DNA from: a virus
Strand: one strand, 5' to 3'
Virus record (IMG/VR): IMGVR_UViG_3300024226_000001
Location: 1 to 64,000 of that record
Length of the DNA: 64,000 nt
This document shows, piece after piece, positions 1 through 6,719 of the stretch; the first letter of the stretch is position 1; each line of letters begins with the position of its first letter. Position numbers and translations under genes: made by a program. The notes below the pieces were generated by a model. It ran no database searches and had not been told where the DNA came from. It saw nothing but the letters and a program-made list of their open reading frames with translations.

Positions 1-94
1 GCAGTCACCGGCAAGCCCTGGTAAATAATTGCCCAAGGATTATACCGGGTCATAGAAATTTAGTATATTAGCTATATAAACAAATAGATACCTT
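1..94 (+). other. Left-edge gene-free stretch with a possible RNA fold
   Basis: No open frame is supported here. Bases 7-11 can pair with 45-50 (one bulge) and enclose 17-21 pairing with 34-38 (one bulge), so this may be the 3' end of a structured RNA that starts outside the window. An ATATTA/ATATAA-rich stretch at about 63-78 precedes the first small gene and could be its promoter. Low certainty because the left context is missing. Confidence 0.25.
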
Positions 95-229
95 ATGGAA
101 CAGAGTAAACAACAACGAGTAGAGGCTATTAGAGCCGAGATCATCAAATTGAAGCTAGAAACACCTTATAGCCCAAAAATACCCAAATTACAACAGGAGC
201 TAGATAGGCTTTTACAGGCCTCCGAGTAG
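95..229 (+). CDS. Small hypothetical protein, 44 aa
   Basis: A short frame starting at ATG 95 and ending with TAG 227-229. The product is rich in Gln, Glu, Lys and Leu and has the spacing of an amphipathic helix or short coiled coil (EIIKLKLE early, LQQELDRLLQ late). It lies downstream of an AT-rich promoter-like stretch and upstream of a gene-free, GC-rich stretch. I do not recognise a family. The frame is short, so it could be fortuitous, but its charged helical composition is more protein-like than random AT-rich sequence. Confidence 0.4.
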   Translation: MEQSKQQRVEAIRAEIIKLKLETPYSPKIPKLQQELDRLLQASE

Positions 230-473
230 TCACACTAAAACGCGAATTAACGTGTGGTGGGAGGGGGACCTTCCTTGGGGCATGCTCTAACATTAATTGT
301 ATAATTAGCAATAGTCAAAAAGCACTTAGCTAAATGTCAACCACTTGTCTCGTGTGTGATTTAAGCAGTATATACCTATGAGTGCTCCTAGATAGAAATA
401 ATATAGAAAAGCAATGTTACCCAAGCTCAAATATTCTCGAGCGTGTAAAAACCAATAAAAATACCCTATGCGT
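230..473. other. Intergenic stretch without a supported gene
   Basis: About 245 bases with no credible frame on the + strand. The first hundred bases contain a G-run (GGGAGGGGGACC near 260-271) and short complementary words (CACAC at about 231 with GTGTG at about 252), unlike the AT-rich background. This could be a small structured RNA or a leader. A minus-strand frame overlaps it, but it runs through the next gene and looks like its shadow. Confidence 0.3.
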
Positions 474-481
474 GATATATA
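474..481 (+). promoter_or_regulatory. GATATATA late-type motif
   Basis: GATATATA lies four bases before ATG 486. The same motif recurs before other genes in the window at the same short distance. It could be a -10-like late promoter element that gives a nearly leaderless mRNA, or an A/T-rich translation element. Confidence 0.4.
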
Positions 482-485
482 GAAT

Positions 486-1004
486 ATGAACCAACTAAAT
501 TCTCCATTTAATAAAGCGCATGCATTTGTAAATACTCCACAAGTACATACTTCAGATAATAGCCAGATGTCAAATAGTAATAATAAGTCGCTATCATCAA
601 ACGATTCACAAAACTCTAAGCAAAATTCACAAATGAGTGACCAGCAATCCAAGAACAAAGCGCAAGATACACATGTAGATAGTAAGCAAGCAAATTTAAA
701 TGATAAGCAAGCTCAAAATCAAGCTGCACCACCAGAAGATACGTCAAGTTTCAGCCTTACAGACTATTTCAAACAGAAAGCACGAGATAGAATGATGAAT
801 CAAGTTTCGAGTAGTGCACAAGACACTCCTAACACAGCCGAACAACCTGCAGATAATTCACCTAGTCCTAGTAAACCAAAGAAGAGTCCTAAAGATCCAA
901 TGAAGCCGACGAGCTTAATGCCGCCTCCAGTAAAGATGAAACCACCCAATACATCGTTTACATCTTTTAAAACTCCTAAACTAAATATACCTAAATTTAG
1001 ATAA
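486..1004 (+). CDS. Low-complexity Gln/Asn/Ser/Pro-rich hypothetical protein, 172 aa
   Basis: The protein is almost entirely low complexity. Residues 20-85 are rich in Ser, Asn, Gln, Lys and Asp. A short ordered segment around 88-105 (FSLTDYFKQKARDRMM) is followed by a Pro/Ser/Lys-rich tail ending in basic KTPKLNIPKFR. No signal peptide, membrane segment or catalytic motif is visible. The start at 486 follows a GATATATA motif by four bases. The composition suggests a disordered protein, perhaps a linker, scaffold or nucleic-acid-binding tail protein, but no function can be assigned. It is followed by the long gene-free RNA-like region. Confidence 0.6.
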   Translation: MNQLNSPFNKAHAFVNTPQVHTSDNSQMSNSNNKSLSSNDSQNSKQNSQMSDQQSKNKAQDTHVDSKQANLNDKQAQNQAAPPEDTSSFSLTDYFKQKARDRMMNQVSSSAQDTPNTAEQPADNSPSPSKPKKSPKDPMKPTSLMPPPVKMKPPNTSFTSFKTPKLNIPKFR

Positions 1005-1582
1005 GAAGCGCGAACACGTCGCTCTTACTCCCCACTAGCCCTCCAAGTCTTTGAGAAAAAAAGTTCAGTATAAATGAAACTTTTCTGAGACCTAGCAGTA
1101 TAACTTAAGTCTTTAAGTCCAAGGGTAAAACCCCGACGACAGTGCACACCCCTCACTAAGCCGTCACATGACTCCAAGGTCTCAAAGATGACCTTCTCTA
1201 TTCCCTTTAATAACCCAAAAAAAGAGCCACACTATGACACTAAGTCGTCGGAGGTGCGGCGGCAGTTTAAGGACTTAGAGGTCTTAAACTAATAAAACAC
1301 TCTTAATCAACGTTACTATCTACTAGGAGACAAGAAGGGCTTGGGAGAGTTGGACGCTTTTAGTATCGTTGACGGTGGGTGACGAGCGCACATTCACGTT
1401 ATTGCCTCTATTAAAAGTGGACTATATTGAGTATGACACATTTGAGGGCTCAGAGACTCGGAGAGCGGCCCCACTACCTACCGGTACAGGGGACCTGATA
1501 CTATATTAGAGTAAATTGCGATGGATTGATATTTGGATTAGAGTATTTTGAAGAAACATAAAATTGAAAAAATACGTTTTTT
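1005..1582 (+). ncRNA. Candidate large structured non-coding RNA
   Basis: About 580 bases carry no credible frame on either strand and are visibly richer in GC than the flanks. The + strand shows a nested set of complementary segments: 1018-1026 with 1461-1469 (two G-U pairs) enclose 1031-1035 with 1375-1379. Inside lie 1059-1066/1076-1084 (one bulge), 1103-1108/1113-1118, 1133-1144/1238-1251 (12 pairs, two-base bulge), 1176-1181/1190-1195, 1264-1274/1281-1290 (one bulged G) and 1307-1318/1361-1372 (11 pairs, one T-T mismatch). The loop 1182-1188 is complementary to 1048-1054, which would form a pseudoknot. A further hairpin 1467-1472/1489-1495 competes with the closing helix. The region ends at a terminator-like hairpin. 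Size and phage location recall the ornate GOLLD and ROOL RNA classes, but I cannot match conserved motifs of either. Confidence 0.6.
1543..1582 (+). terminator. Intrinsic terminator ending the candidate ncRNA
   Basis: GTATTTT (1543-1549) pairs with AAAATAC (1569-1575) across a 19-base loop and is followed by G and a run of seven T. The stem is AT-only apart from its closing pair, so termination strength is uncertain. Confidence 0.45.
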
Positions 1583-1713
1583 TAAAAGTCAATTCCAAAT
1601 TTTCCCCTGACTTAGAGGGAGTATAGAGAGGCGGCGATGACTATTTAGAAAAATTTCCTAACTCAAAAAATTTCCAAGACTAAGAAGTCCTAGGAGGAAT
1701 TAGAGGAATCTGA
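1583..1713. other. Gene-free stretch between the ncRNA and the lipoprotein gene
   Basis: No frame is supported. It contains two copies of AATTTCC, a CTTAG word (1611-1615) complementary to CTAAG near 1679-1684, and a GACT/AGTC mini-hairpin at about 1678-1689. It may be a further RNA domain or a structured 5' leader. Confidence 0.3.
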
Positions 1714-1721
1714 GATATATA
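1714..1721 (+). promoter_or_regulatory. GATATATA late-type motif
   Basis: GATATATA lies six bases before ATG 1728 of the lipoprotein gene, matching the spacing class seen before several other genes here. Confidence 0.4.
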
Positions 1722-1727
1722 AGGTAT

Positions 1728-2678
1728 ATGAAACAACTAAACCACTTAATTCTAATGCTAGGAATCTTTCTTCTAGCCTCTTGTAGCACACAATTTCGAT
1801 TGATGGGTTACGATCAAAATAACGATGTTTCGGCGCACAATGTGTCGACGTCGATGCAACACTTCGGAGATGTTAAAATAGACACGCTATCCGAATTTCA
1901 ATTTAGAAATAAACTAAGAACAGATCTAAGCTTCAGATTAGACTTTGCGCAATACGCATTGAGTCAACCGAGGTCATTTGATTGGAATAATAGATTACTA
2001 GGAAGACAATACGATTCTAGATGGAATAATTATTATTGGAGCTGGAATAGAGATCAGATGTGGAATGATTGGGCTTGGGGTTATACAGGCTGGAATTCTT
2101 GGGGCTCTCCTCATAGATGGTCACCATTTGGATATGATAGATGGGGATATGGAATCTACTATGGTTGGAATAATCATGGCTGGGGATATGGAAACCATTA
2201 TGGATGGTATGGTTCACACTTTAATAATTATTATGGAGGATGGCCGTATTATGGTAATAACGTCTATGGAATCCCAGGTTGGAGAAGTGGCAGAACAAAT
2301 ACAGTGCATATTAATGGCAGACGTTCAAGTATTAGAACTGAAGTAAATAATGGAAGAAGAACTAGAAGTACGACTACTAGAAGAAGCACTAATAATACTA
2401 GGAACAATGAGGTTATCATCAATAATAGTCCGAATAGAAATAATAACACACGAGTAAGAGTTTATCAGAGACCCGAGAACAACTCTAATAATACAAACAC
2501 TAGGCCAAGAATTATTAGAGAAAAACCGCCAGTGAGAAATAATCGCCCAACGTTTAACAATAATTCTCGTCCATCTAATAATAATAGACCTGTGATTAAT
2601 AATTCTCGTCCATCTAATACAAGATCTTCGACACCTGTTCGTTCAAGCTCTCCTCCTTCAAGAAAAAAGGGTAATTGA
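1728..2678 (+). CDS. Predicted Trp/Tyr/Gly/Asn-rich lipoprotein, 316 aa
   Basis: The N terminus is a lipoprotein signal: MKQLNH, a hydrophobic core (LILMLGIFLL) and the lipobox LASC with Cys at about residue 19. After a normal stretch to about residue 80, residues 85-190 are aromatic low complexity (repeated WNN, GWG, YYG, WGYG). From about 200 to the end the chain is Arg/Asn/Ser/Thr/Pro-rich and basic. This resembles host-type Bacteroidota envelope lipoproteins more than virion proteins, so it may have been captured from a host and may act at the outer membrane, for example in superinfection exclusion or late envelope change. That role is inference. Related aromatic-rich lipoproteins are often uncharacterised. 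The coding strand has no competing credible frame. Confidence 0.7.
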   Translation: MKQLNHLILMLGIFLLASCSTQFRLMGYDQNNDVSAHNVSTSMQHFGDVKIDTLSEFQFRNKLRTDLSFRLDFAQYALSQPRSFDWNNRLLGRQYDSRWNNYYWSWNRDQMWNDWAWGYTGWNSWGSPHRWSPFGYDRWGYGIYYGWNNHGWGYGNHYGWYGSHFNNYYGGWPYYGNNVYGIPGWRSGRTNTVHINGRRSSIRTEVNNGRRTRSTTTRRSTNNTRNNEVIINNSPNRNNNTRVRVYQRPENNSNNTNTRPRIIREKPPVRNNRPTFNNNSRPSNNNRPVINNSRPSNTRSSTPVRSSSPPSRKKGN

Positions 2679-2704
2679 AACAATTAAGATTATTAGAGTA
2701 TAAT
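2678..2704 (+). promoter_or_regulatory. Promoter, AAACAATT-N12-GTATAAT class
   Basis: AAACAATT at 2678-2685, twelve bases, then GTATAAT at 2698-2704, 27 bases before ATG 2732. The two boxes at this exact spacing recur eleven times in the window. Confidence 0.65.
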
Positions 2705-2731
2705 ATTAAAGGATTAACTTAAACTTTTAAT

Positions 2732-2998
2732 ATGAATAACGTCTTATCAAAAATGATATACTGTGCACTAATCGTTAGTGTCATTGCAGCTATCTTTGCA
2801 ATTCCAGCTGTATTAATAGCTCTCGTATCTTCATTCATTGCATGGATATCAGGATGGTCGTTTGGATGGATCTTTTCAATAGGAATTACTGTTAATTTTT
2901 TAGTAGCTGCACATATACTAGACGATTTGTATACACAAATGCAGAATTTTAAAATAGATCTAGATTTTAAAGATGAAGAAGACGAAGACCTATTATAA
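2732..2998 (+). CDS. Small membrane protein with two transmembrane helices, 88 aa
   Basis: Two long hydrophobic segments (about residues 7-31 and 34-63) are followed by an acidic cytoplasmic-type tail (DFKDEEDEDLL). No family is recognised. Gene order does not suggest a holin: the gene sits near the lipoprotein and a metabolic gene rather than a lysin. A holin or antiholin is still possible from size and topology alone. It is preceded by a clear AAACAATT-N12-GTATAAT promoter. Confidence 0.65.
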   Translation: MNNVLSKMIYCALIVSVIAAIFAIPAVLIALVSSFIAWISGWSFGWIFSIGITVNFLVAAHILDDLYTQMQNFKIDLDFKDEEDEDLL

Positions 2999-3034
2999 TA
3001 ACTTAATATTATGATAAGATTAATACAAACTAAA

Positions 3035-3247
3035 ATGGCTAAGAAAACAACACATTGGAAAACCAAAGACGTAAATGGTATGAGAATGATGATATGTCAA
3101 AACTCAAAACCAACTATGAGTAAATATTCTGAATTTGCACCAGAGAACGGAGAATGCGACGAATGGTCCGAGGTTGGCACAGATACAACAGCTTCTTTAT
3201 GTTGGAGATGTACTGGAAGATCAGTAAATAATATTAGATTAAAATAA
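3035..3247 (+). CDS. Small Cys-containing hypothetical protein, 70 aa
   Basis: The frame is open from ATG 3011, but ATG 3035 (MAKKTTHW...) follows an A-rich leader typical of this genome and gives a more usual N terminus, so I prefer it. The product has Cys in MICQ, GECDEW and a CWRC pair near the C terminus, so a small zinc ribbon or similar metal site is conceivable. It contains TASLCWRCTGRS near the end. No family is recognised. It lies just after the small membrane gene, before two terminator-like hairpins. Confidence 0.5.
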   Translation: MAKKTTHWKTKDVNGMRMMICQNSKPTMSKYSEFAPENGECDEWSEVGTDTTASLCWRCTGRSVNNIRLK

Positions 3248-3272
3248 TAAGATATTTTAAGATTCTAAAATT

Positions 3273-3304
3273 ATGATAATATGATATTTTGATATTATCA
3301 TTTT
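3273..3304 (+). terminator. AT-rich hairpin, probable terminator
   Basis: ATGATAATAT (3273-3282) pairs perfectly with ATATTATCAT (3292-3301) and is followed by TTT. It lies 25 bases after the stop of the preceding gene. Confidence 0.5.
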
Positions 3305-3349
3305 ATTCTACTAATTTATTAAAATATTACATTTCACCCAAATAACATT

Positions 3350-3357
3350 GATATATA
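3350..3357 (+). promoter_or_regulatory. GATATATA motif without a downstream start codon
   Basis: GATATATA here is not followed by a credible coding start before the terminator at 3415-3445. If it is a promoter, it would drive a short untranslated RNA of about 80 nt. Confidence 0.35.
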
Positions 3358-3414
3358 AACCATAAGTTTTATATTTAAACTTGAACGAATAGCTATACAG
3401 AAATAATTTATTTT

Positions 3415-3445
3415 AAGACCAATTCTAACGAATTGGTCTTTTTTT
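3415..3445 (+). terminator. Strong intrinsic terminator
   Basis: An 11-bp perfect stem (3415-3425 with 3430-3440), a four-base loop TAAC and an immediate run of T to 3445. Confidence 0.85.
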
Positions 3446-3449
3446 ATCT

Positions 3450-3476
3450 AAACTTTTAGGAATATCTTAGTATAAT
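3450..3476 (+). promoter_or_regulatory. Promoter, AAACTTTT-N12-GTATAAT class
   Basis: AAACTTTT at 3450-3457 and GTATAAT at 3470-3476, 30 bases before ATG 3507 and directly behind a strong terminator, so a new transcription unit clearly begins here. Confidence 0.7.
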
Positions 3477-3506
3477 ATTAAAGTATTCACATAATCAAAA
3501 CACATA

Positions 3507-4172
3507 ATGAGTAACAATAGAAAATCTGAAGATGCTTGGCAGATTCTAAGAATTCAGGGAGAATTCACAAAGGGGTTTGATACGTTTAATGAATTAGGTC
3601 CTTGTGTTTCTGTATTTGGAAGCGCTAGAACATTATCAACAAATCCAATGTATAAAGAAGCTGAGAAAATTGGAAAGCTTCTCGTTGAAGCAGGGTTTGG
3701 TGTAATCACAGGAGGTGGTCCTGGAATTATGGAAGCTGCAAATAAAGGAGCACATGAAGCATTAGGTAAAAGTATAGGTGTTGGAATTGAATTACCATTC
3801 GAAGCTAGCATGAACGATTACGTTGATTTAGGAGTCGAGAACAGATATTTCTTTACACGAAAAGTAATGTTCCTTAAATATTCACAGGCATTTGTTATTT
3901 GCCCAGGAGGTGTTGGAACCTTAGATGAGTTATTCGAAGCCATAACACTTGCACAATGCGGACATAATGTAAAATATCCTATTGTTCTTGTAGGTAGAGA
4001 TTATTGGGAAGGTCTCGTAGATTGGATGCAAAATACTTTATGGAAACATGGTGCAATATGTCAAAAAGATTTTGATTTATTTAGAGTAGTTGATACTGCA
4101 GAAGAAGCAGTGTCTAAAATTACAGAGTATCATAATAAGTTTTCTAAGAATACCGACTCCACCAATTTCTAA
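3507..4172 (+). CDS. LOG-family nucleotide phosphoribohydrolase
   Basis: A 221-aa Rossmann-fold protein of the LOG / TIGR00730 family, often mislabelled lysine decarboxylase. Diagnostic motifs are SVFGSAR (35-41), GGGPGIMEAANKG (69-81) and PGGVGTLDE (133-141). Characterised members remove ribose 5-phosphate from adenosine or cytokinin nucleoside monophosphates. A nucleotide-salvage or nucleotide-signal-degrading role in the infected cell is inference. Length is normal and the protein looks intact. It begins a transcription unit with its own promoter and lies 12 bases before a YkuK-like gene. Family assignment is secure; substrate is not. Confidence 0.9.
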   Translation: MSNNRKSEDAWQILRIQGEFTKGFDTFNELGPCVSVFGSARTLSTNPMYKEAEKIGKLLVEAGFGVITGGGPGIMEAANKGAHEALGKSIGVGIELPFEASMNDYVDLGVENRYFFTRKVMFLKYSQAFVICPGGVGTLDELFEAITLAQCGHNVKYPIVLVGRDYWEGLVDWMQNTLWKHGAICQKDFDLFRVVDTAEEAVSKITEYHNKFSKNTDSTNF

Positions 4173-4184
4173 TAAATATAATAG

Positions 4185-4640
4185 ATGAAGTTCAGAAGAC
4201 TTGCTGATAAGTCGCAAATTGATTTAGCGACATATCTGAAACAATACATAAAAAGAAATTCCAATAATTCAATTCGAATTTACGTAGGATGTGATTCACA
4301 TGTAAAGGGTGAGTTTACAACATACGTAAGCACGGTTGTAATTCATGTTGGAAATACTGGATGCCATGTTCTTTATAAGAAGGAAAAGGTAGAACCTATT
4401 CGAGATATGTGGAGAAAGTTATGGGGAGAAGTTGAAAGATCCGTCGAAGTTACACAATATCTTCGGGATAATGGGATAAATATACATACAATTGATTTAG
4501 ACCTCAACCACCAAGAACAACACGCTTCTAATAAAGTAGTTAACGCTGCGATAGGTTATGTTAAGTCTCTTGGAATTAAAGTAAGAATAAAGCCAGATAT
4601 CTTACCTGCAATAGCAGCCGCAGATAATCTGTCAAAATAA
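4185..4640 (+). CDS. YkuK-like RNase H-fold protein (DUF458), 151 aa
   Basis: The sequence matches the pattern of the YkuK / DUF458 ribonuclease H-like family. A first strand IRIYVGCDSHVKG carries the expected early Asp, followed by TTYVSTVVIHVG, a helix region with Glu (WGEVERSVEVTQYL), then HTIDLDLN with Asp, and a final acidic site near KPDILPAIAAADNLSK. The family has a predicted nuclease active site, but its substrate is not established. Size is normal for the family. It sits between the LOG-type gene and the Clp ATPase gene, apparently co-transcribed with the former. Confidence 0.75.
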   Translation: MKFRRLADKSQIDLATYLKQYIKRNSNNSIRIYVGCDSHVKGEFTTYVSTVVIHVGNTGCHVLYKKEKVEPIRDMWRKLWGEVERSVEVTQYLRDNGINIHTIDLDLNHQEQHASNKVVNAAIGYVKSLGIKVRIKPDILPAIAAADNLSK

Positions 4641-4665
4641 ACAATTCCTAAAAACGGAGTAAAAT
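4639..4665 (+). promoter_or_regulatory. Promoter-like site, variant of the AAACAATT-N12 class
   Basis: AAACAATT at 4639-4646 overlaps the stop of the preceding gene, and GTAAAAT follows at 4659-4665 with the standard 12-base spacer. The -10 box differs at one base from GTATAAT. A second AGTATAAC lies just downstream at 4668-4675. Confidence 0.5.
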
Positions 4666-4688
4666 AAGTATAACAATTAAATTCTACA

Positions 4689-6692
4689 ATGGCAGAACAA
4701 TTTGAAAATCCAGGAAAAGGCGGTAAAAGAAAAACACCTTACGTTGATGAGTATGGAGAAGACCTAACAGCTGAAGCTGCAAAAGGAAATCTAGATCCTA
4801 TTATCGGAAGGGAAAAAGAAGTGTATAGAATTTGCCAAATCCTATCGAGAAGAAAGAAGAATAATCCTATTATTTTAGGAGATCCTGGTGTAGGTAAGAC
4901 TGCGTTAGTAGAGGCGATTGCACAAAGAATCGTAGATAAGAAAGTAGCAAGAACTCTTTTAAAGAAAAGAATAGTTTCTATCAATATTTCTAATATCGTA
5001 GCAGGTACAAAATATAGAGGTGAGTTTGAAGAAAGAATGAAACTTATCGTTGAGGAATTAAAGAATAACAAAGACATCATTGTTTTTATCGATGAATTAC
5101 ATACAATCGTTGGAGCAGGTGGTGTTAGTGGATCTTTAGACGCTTCAAATATATTAAAACCTGCATTAGCGAGAGGACAAGTACAATGTATTGGTGCAAC
5201 TACTTTAGATGAATATAGAGAAAATATTGAAGATGATGGTGCACTTACTAGAAGATTCCAAGAAGTATTTATAGATCCACCTAGCGAGGAAGATACTATC
5301 GAAATCTTACAAAGAATTAAAGGAAACTATGAAGATTATCATGCAGTTGAATATACTGATGATGCACTAGAAGCATGTGTCTCTCTTTCTACAAGGTATA
5401 TTACAAGTAGAGAACTTCCTGATAAGGCTATTGATTTAATGGATGAATCAGGTGCAAAAGTTCACTTAAGCGAAATCAAAGTACCTGTGCATATTAAAAG
5501 AGCGGAGACTGAGGTAGAAGCTTTAACACTTGACAAATTAAAGGCAGTTGAAGAACAAGACTATGAAAAAGCTGCTCACTTTAGAGATAAAGAAATTCAA
5601 TCTAAGAATTTAATTGAAAAGAAAATATCTGCATGGGAAAAGTCACTAAGAGATAAAAAGAAAAAAGTAACAGCCGAAGATATTGCTGAAACTATTTCAC
5701 AAGCAACAGGAATTCCTGTAACAAGAATGACAGGTGATGAAAGTAAAATAATCCTAGCAATGGAAACAGAGCTTAAGAAAATGATTATTGGACAAGATCA
5801 AGCAGTAGACGCACTCTCTAAGGTAATTAAAAGATCAAGAACTGGTGTATCATCTGCTAAAAAACCTATAGGTTCTTTTATGTTCTTAGGACCAACTGGT
5901 GTTGGTAAAACAGAAACAGTAAAGGCGATTACTAATTATTACTTTGGATCAGAAGATCATTTAATTAGAATTGATATGAGCGAATACATGGAAAAGTTTG
6001 CAGTATCAAGATTAATTGGTTCTCCTCCTGGATATGTTGGTCATGAAGATGGCGGTCAATTAACAGAACAGGTTAGAAGAAGACCTTATTCGGTTGTACT
6101 TTTCGATGAAATTGAAAAAGCACACCCTGATGTATTCAATACTTTACTACAAGTATTAGACGAAGGAAGATTAACAGATTCATTAGGAAGAACAGTTGAC
6201 TTTACGAATACGATTATCATTATGACATCTAATGTCGGTGCTAAAAAAGTAAGTGAGTTCGGAACGGGTATTGGATTTGAAACTAAGAAATCTTCAATCG
6301 CTGGAAGAAAAGCACACACTGAAGCTATCATCGCAAAGGAACTTAAAAATAAGTTTGCACCGGAATTTTTAAATAGATTAGATGATGTAGTATTATTCGA
6401 CCAATTAAAGCATGAAGATATTCTTCAAATTGTTGATATTGAAGTTAGACACCTGGTAATTAGAATGTTTGATCAGAAATATAATATTAAAGTTACTAAG
6501 CAAGCAAAGGAATTCTTAGCAGAAAAAGGATATGATCCTGATTATGGTGCAAGACCCTTGAAGAGAGCGGTTCAAACTTACATTGAAGATCTTTTAGCGG
6601 ATGCTATTATTAAAGGAGAAATAGTTAGAGGAGACGAGGTGTACACAATCAATCATACGAAGAAAGAAGATAAACTTTCTATTAAAAAGTAG
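4689..6692 (+). CDS. ClpA/ClpC-type AAA+ unfoldase with ClpP-binding loop
   Basis: A 667-aa Hsp100 ATPase with two AAA+ modules. The first has Walker A GDPGVGKT (64-71) and Walker B IIVFIDEL (130-137). A UVR-like helical motif lies at about 283-303 (EEQDYEKAAHFRDKE). The second module has Walker A GPTGVGKT (401-408) and Walker B VVLFDEIE (469-476). It lacks the N-terminal Clp_N repeat domain of ClpA, ClpC and ClpB, so adaptor and substrate recognition must differ from the host enzyme. The tripeptide IGF at 528-530 lies where ClpA and ClpX carry the loop that docks on ClpP. A phage ClpP gene follows 2 kb downstream, so the two probably form a phage protease. Substrates are unknown: host defence proteins, transcription factors or head proteins are all possible. 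Confidence 0.92.
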   Translation: MAEQFENPGKGGKRKTPYVDEYGEDLTAEAAKGNLDPIIGREKEVYRICQILSRRKKNNPIILGDPGVGKTALVEAIAQRIVDKKVARTLLKKRIVSINISNIVAGTKYRGEFEERMKLIVEELKNNKDIIVFIDELHTIVGAGGVSGSLDASNILKPALARGQVQCIGATTLDEYRENIEDDGALTRRFQEVFIDPPSEEDTIEILQRIKGNYEDYHAVEYTDDALEACVSLSTRYITSRELPDKAIDLMDESGAKVHLSEIKVPVHIKRAETEVEALTLDKLKAVEEQDYEKAAHFRDKEIQSKNLIEKKISAWEKSLRDKKKKVTAEDIAETISQATGIPVTRMTGDESKIILAMETELKKMIIGQDQAVDALSKVIKRSRTGVSSAKKPIGSFMFLGPTGVGKTETVKAITNYYFGSEDHLIRIDMSEYMEKFAVSRLIGSPPGYVGHEDGGQLTEQVRRRPYSVVLFDEIEKAHPDVFNTLLQVLDEGRLTDSLGRTVDFTNTIIIMTSNVGAKKVSEFGTGIGFETKKSSIAGRKAHTEAIIAKELKNKFAPEFLNRLDDVVLFDQLKHEDILQIVDIEVRHLVIRMFDQKYNIKVTKQAKEFLAEKGYDPDYGARPLKRAVQTYIEDLLADAIIKGEIVRGDEVYTINHTKKEDKLSIKK

Positions 6693-6698
6693 TATAAT
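6672..6698 (+). promoter_or_regulatory. Promoter, AAACTTTC-N12-GTATAAT class
   Basis: AAACTTTC at 6672-6679 and GTATAAT at 6692-6698, overlapping the 3' end of the Clp ATPase gene and 21 bases before ATG 6720. Confidence 0.6.
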
Positions 6699-6719
6699 AA
6701 TAAACTAATAACTTATTAA

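Noticed and set aside
326-658. Minus-strand 110-aa frame overlapping the left end
   Set aside because: It lies opposite the low-complexity + gene at 486 and would be the only minus-strand gene; no promoter or leader is visible.
1005-1727. tRNA cluster or broken protein gene in the gene-free region
   Set aside because: I found no T-arm consensus or cloverleaf on either strand, and all frames are closed repeatedly without remnants of a recognisable protein.
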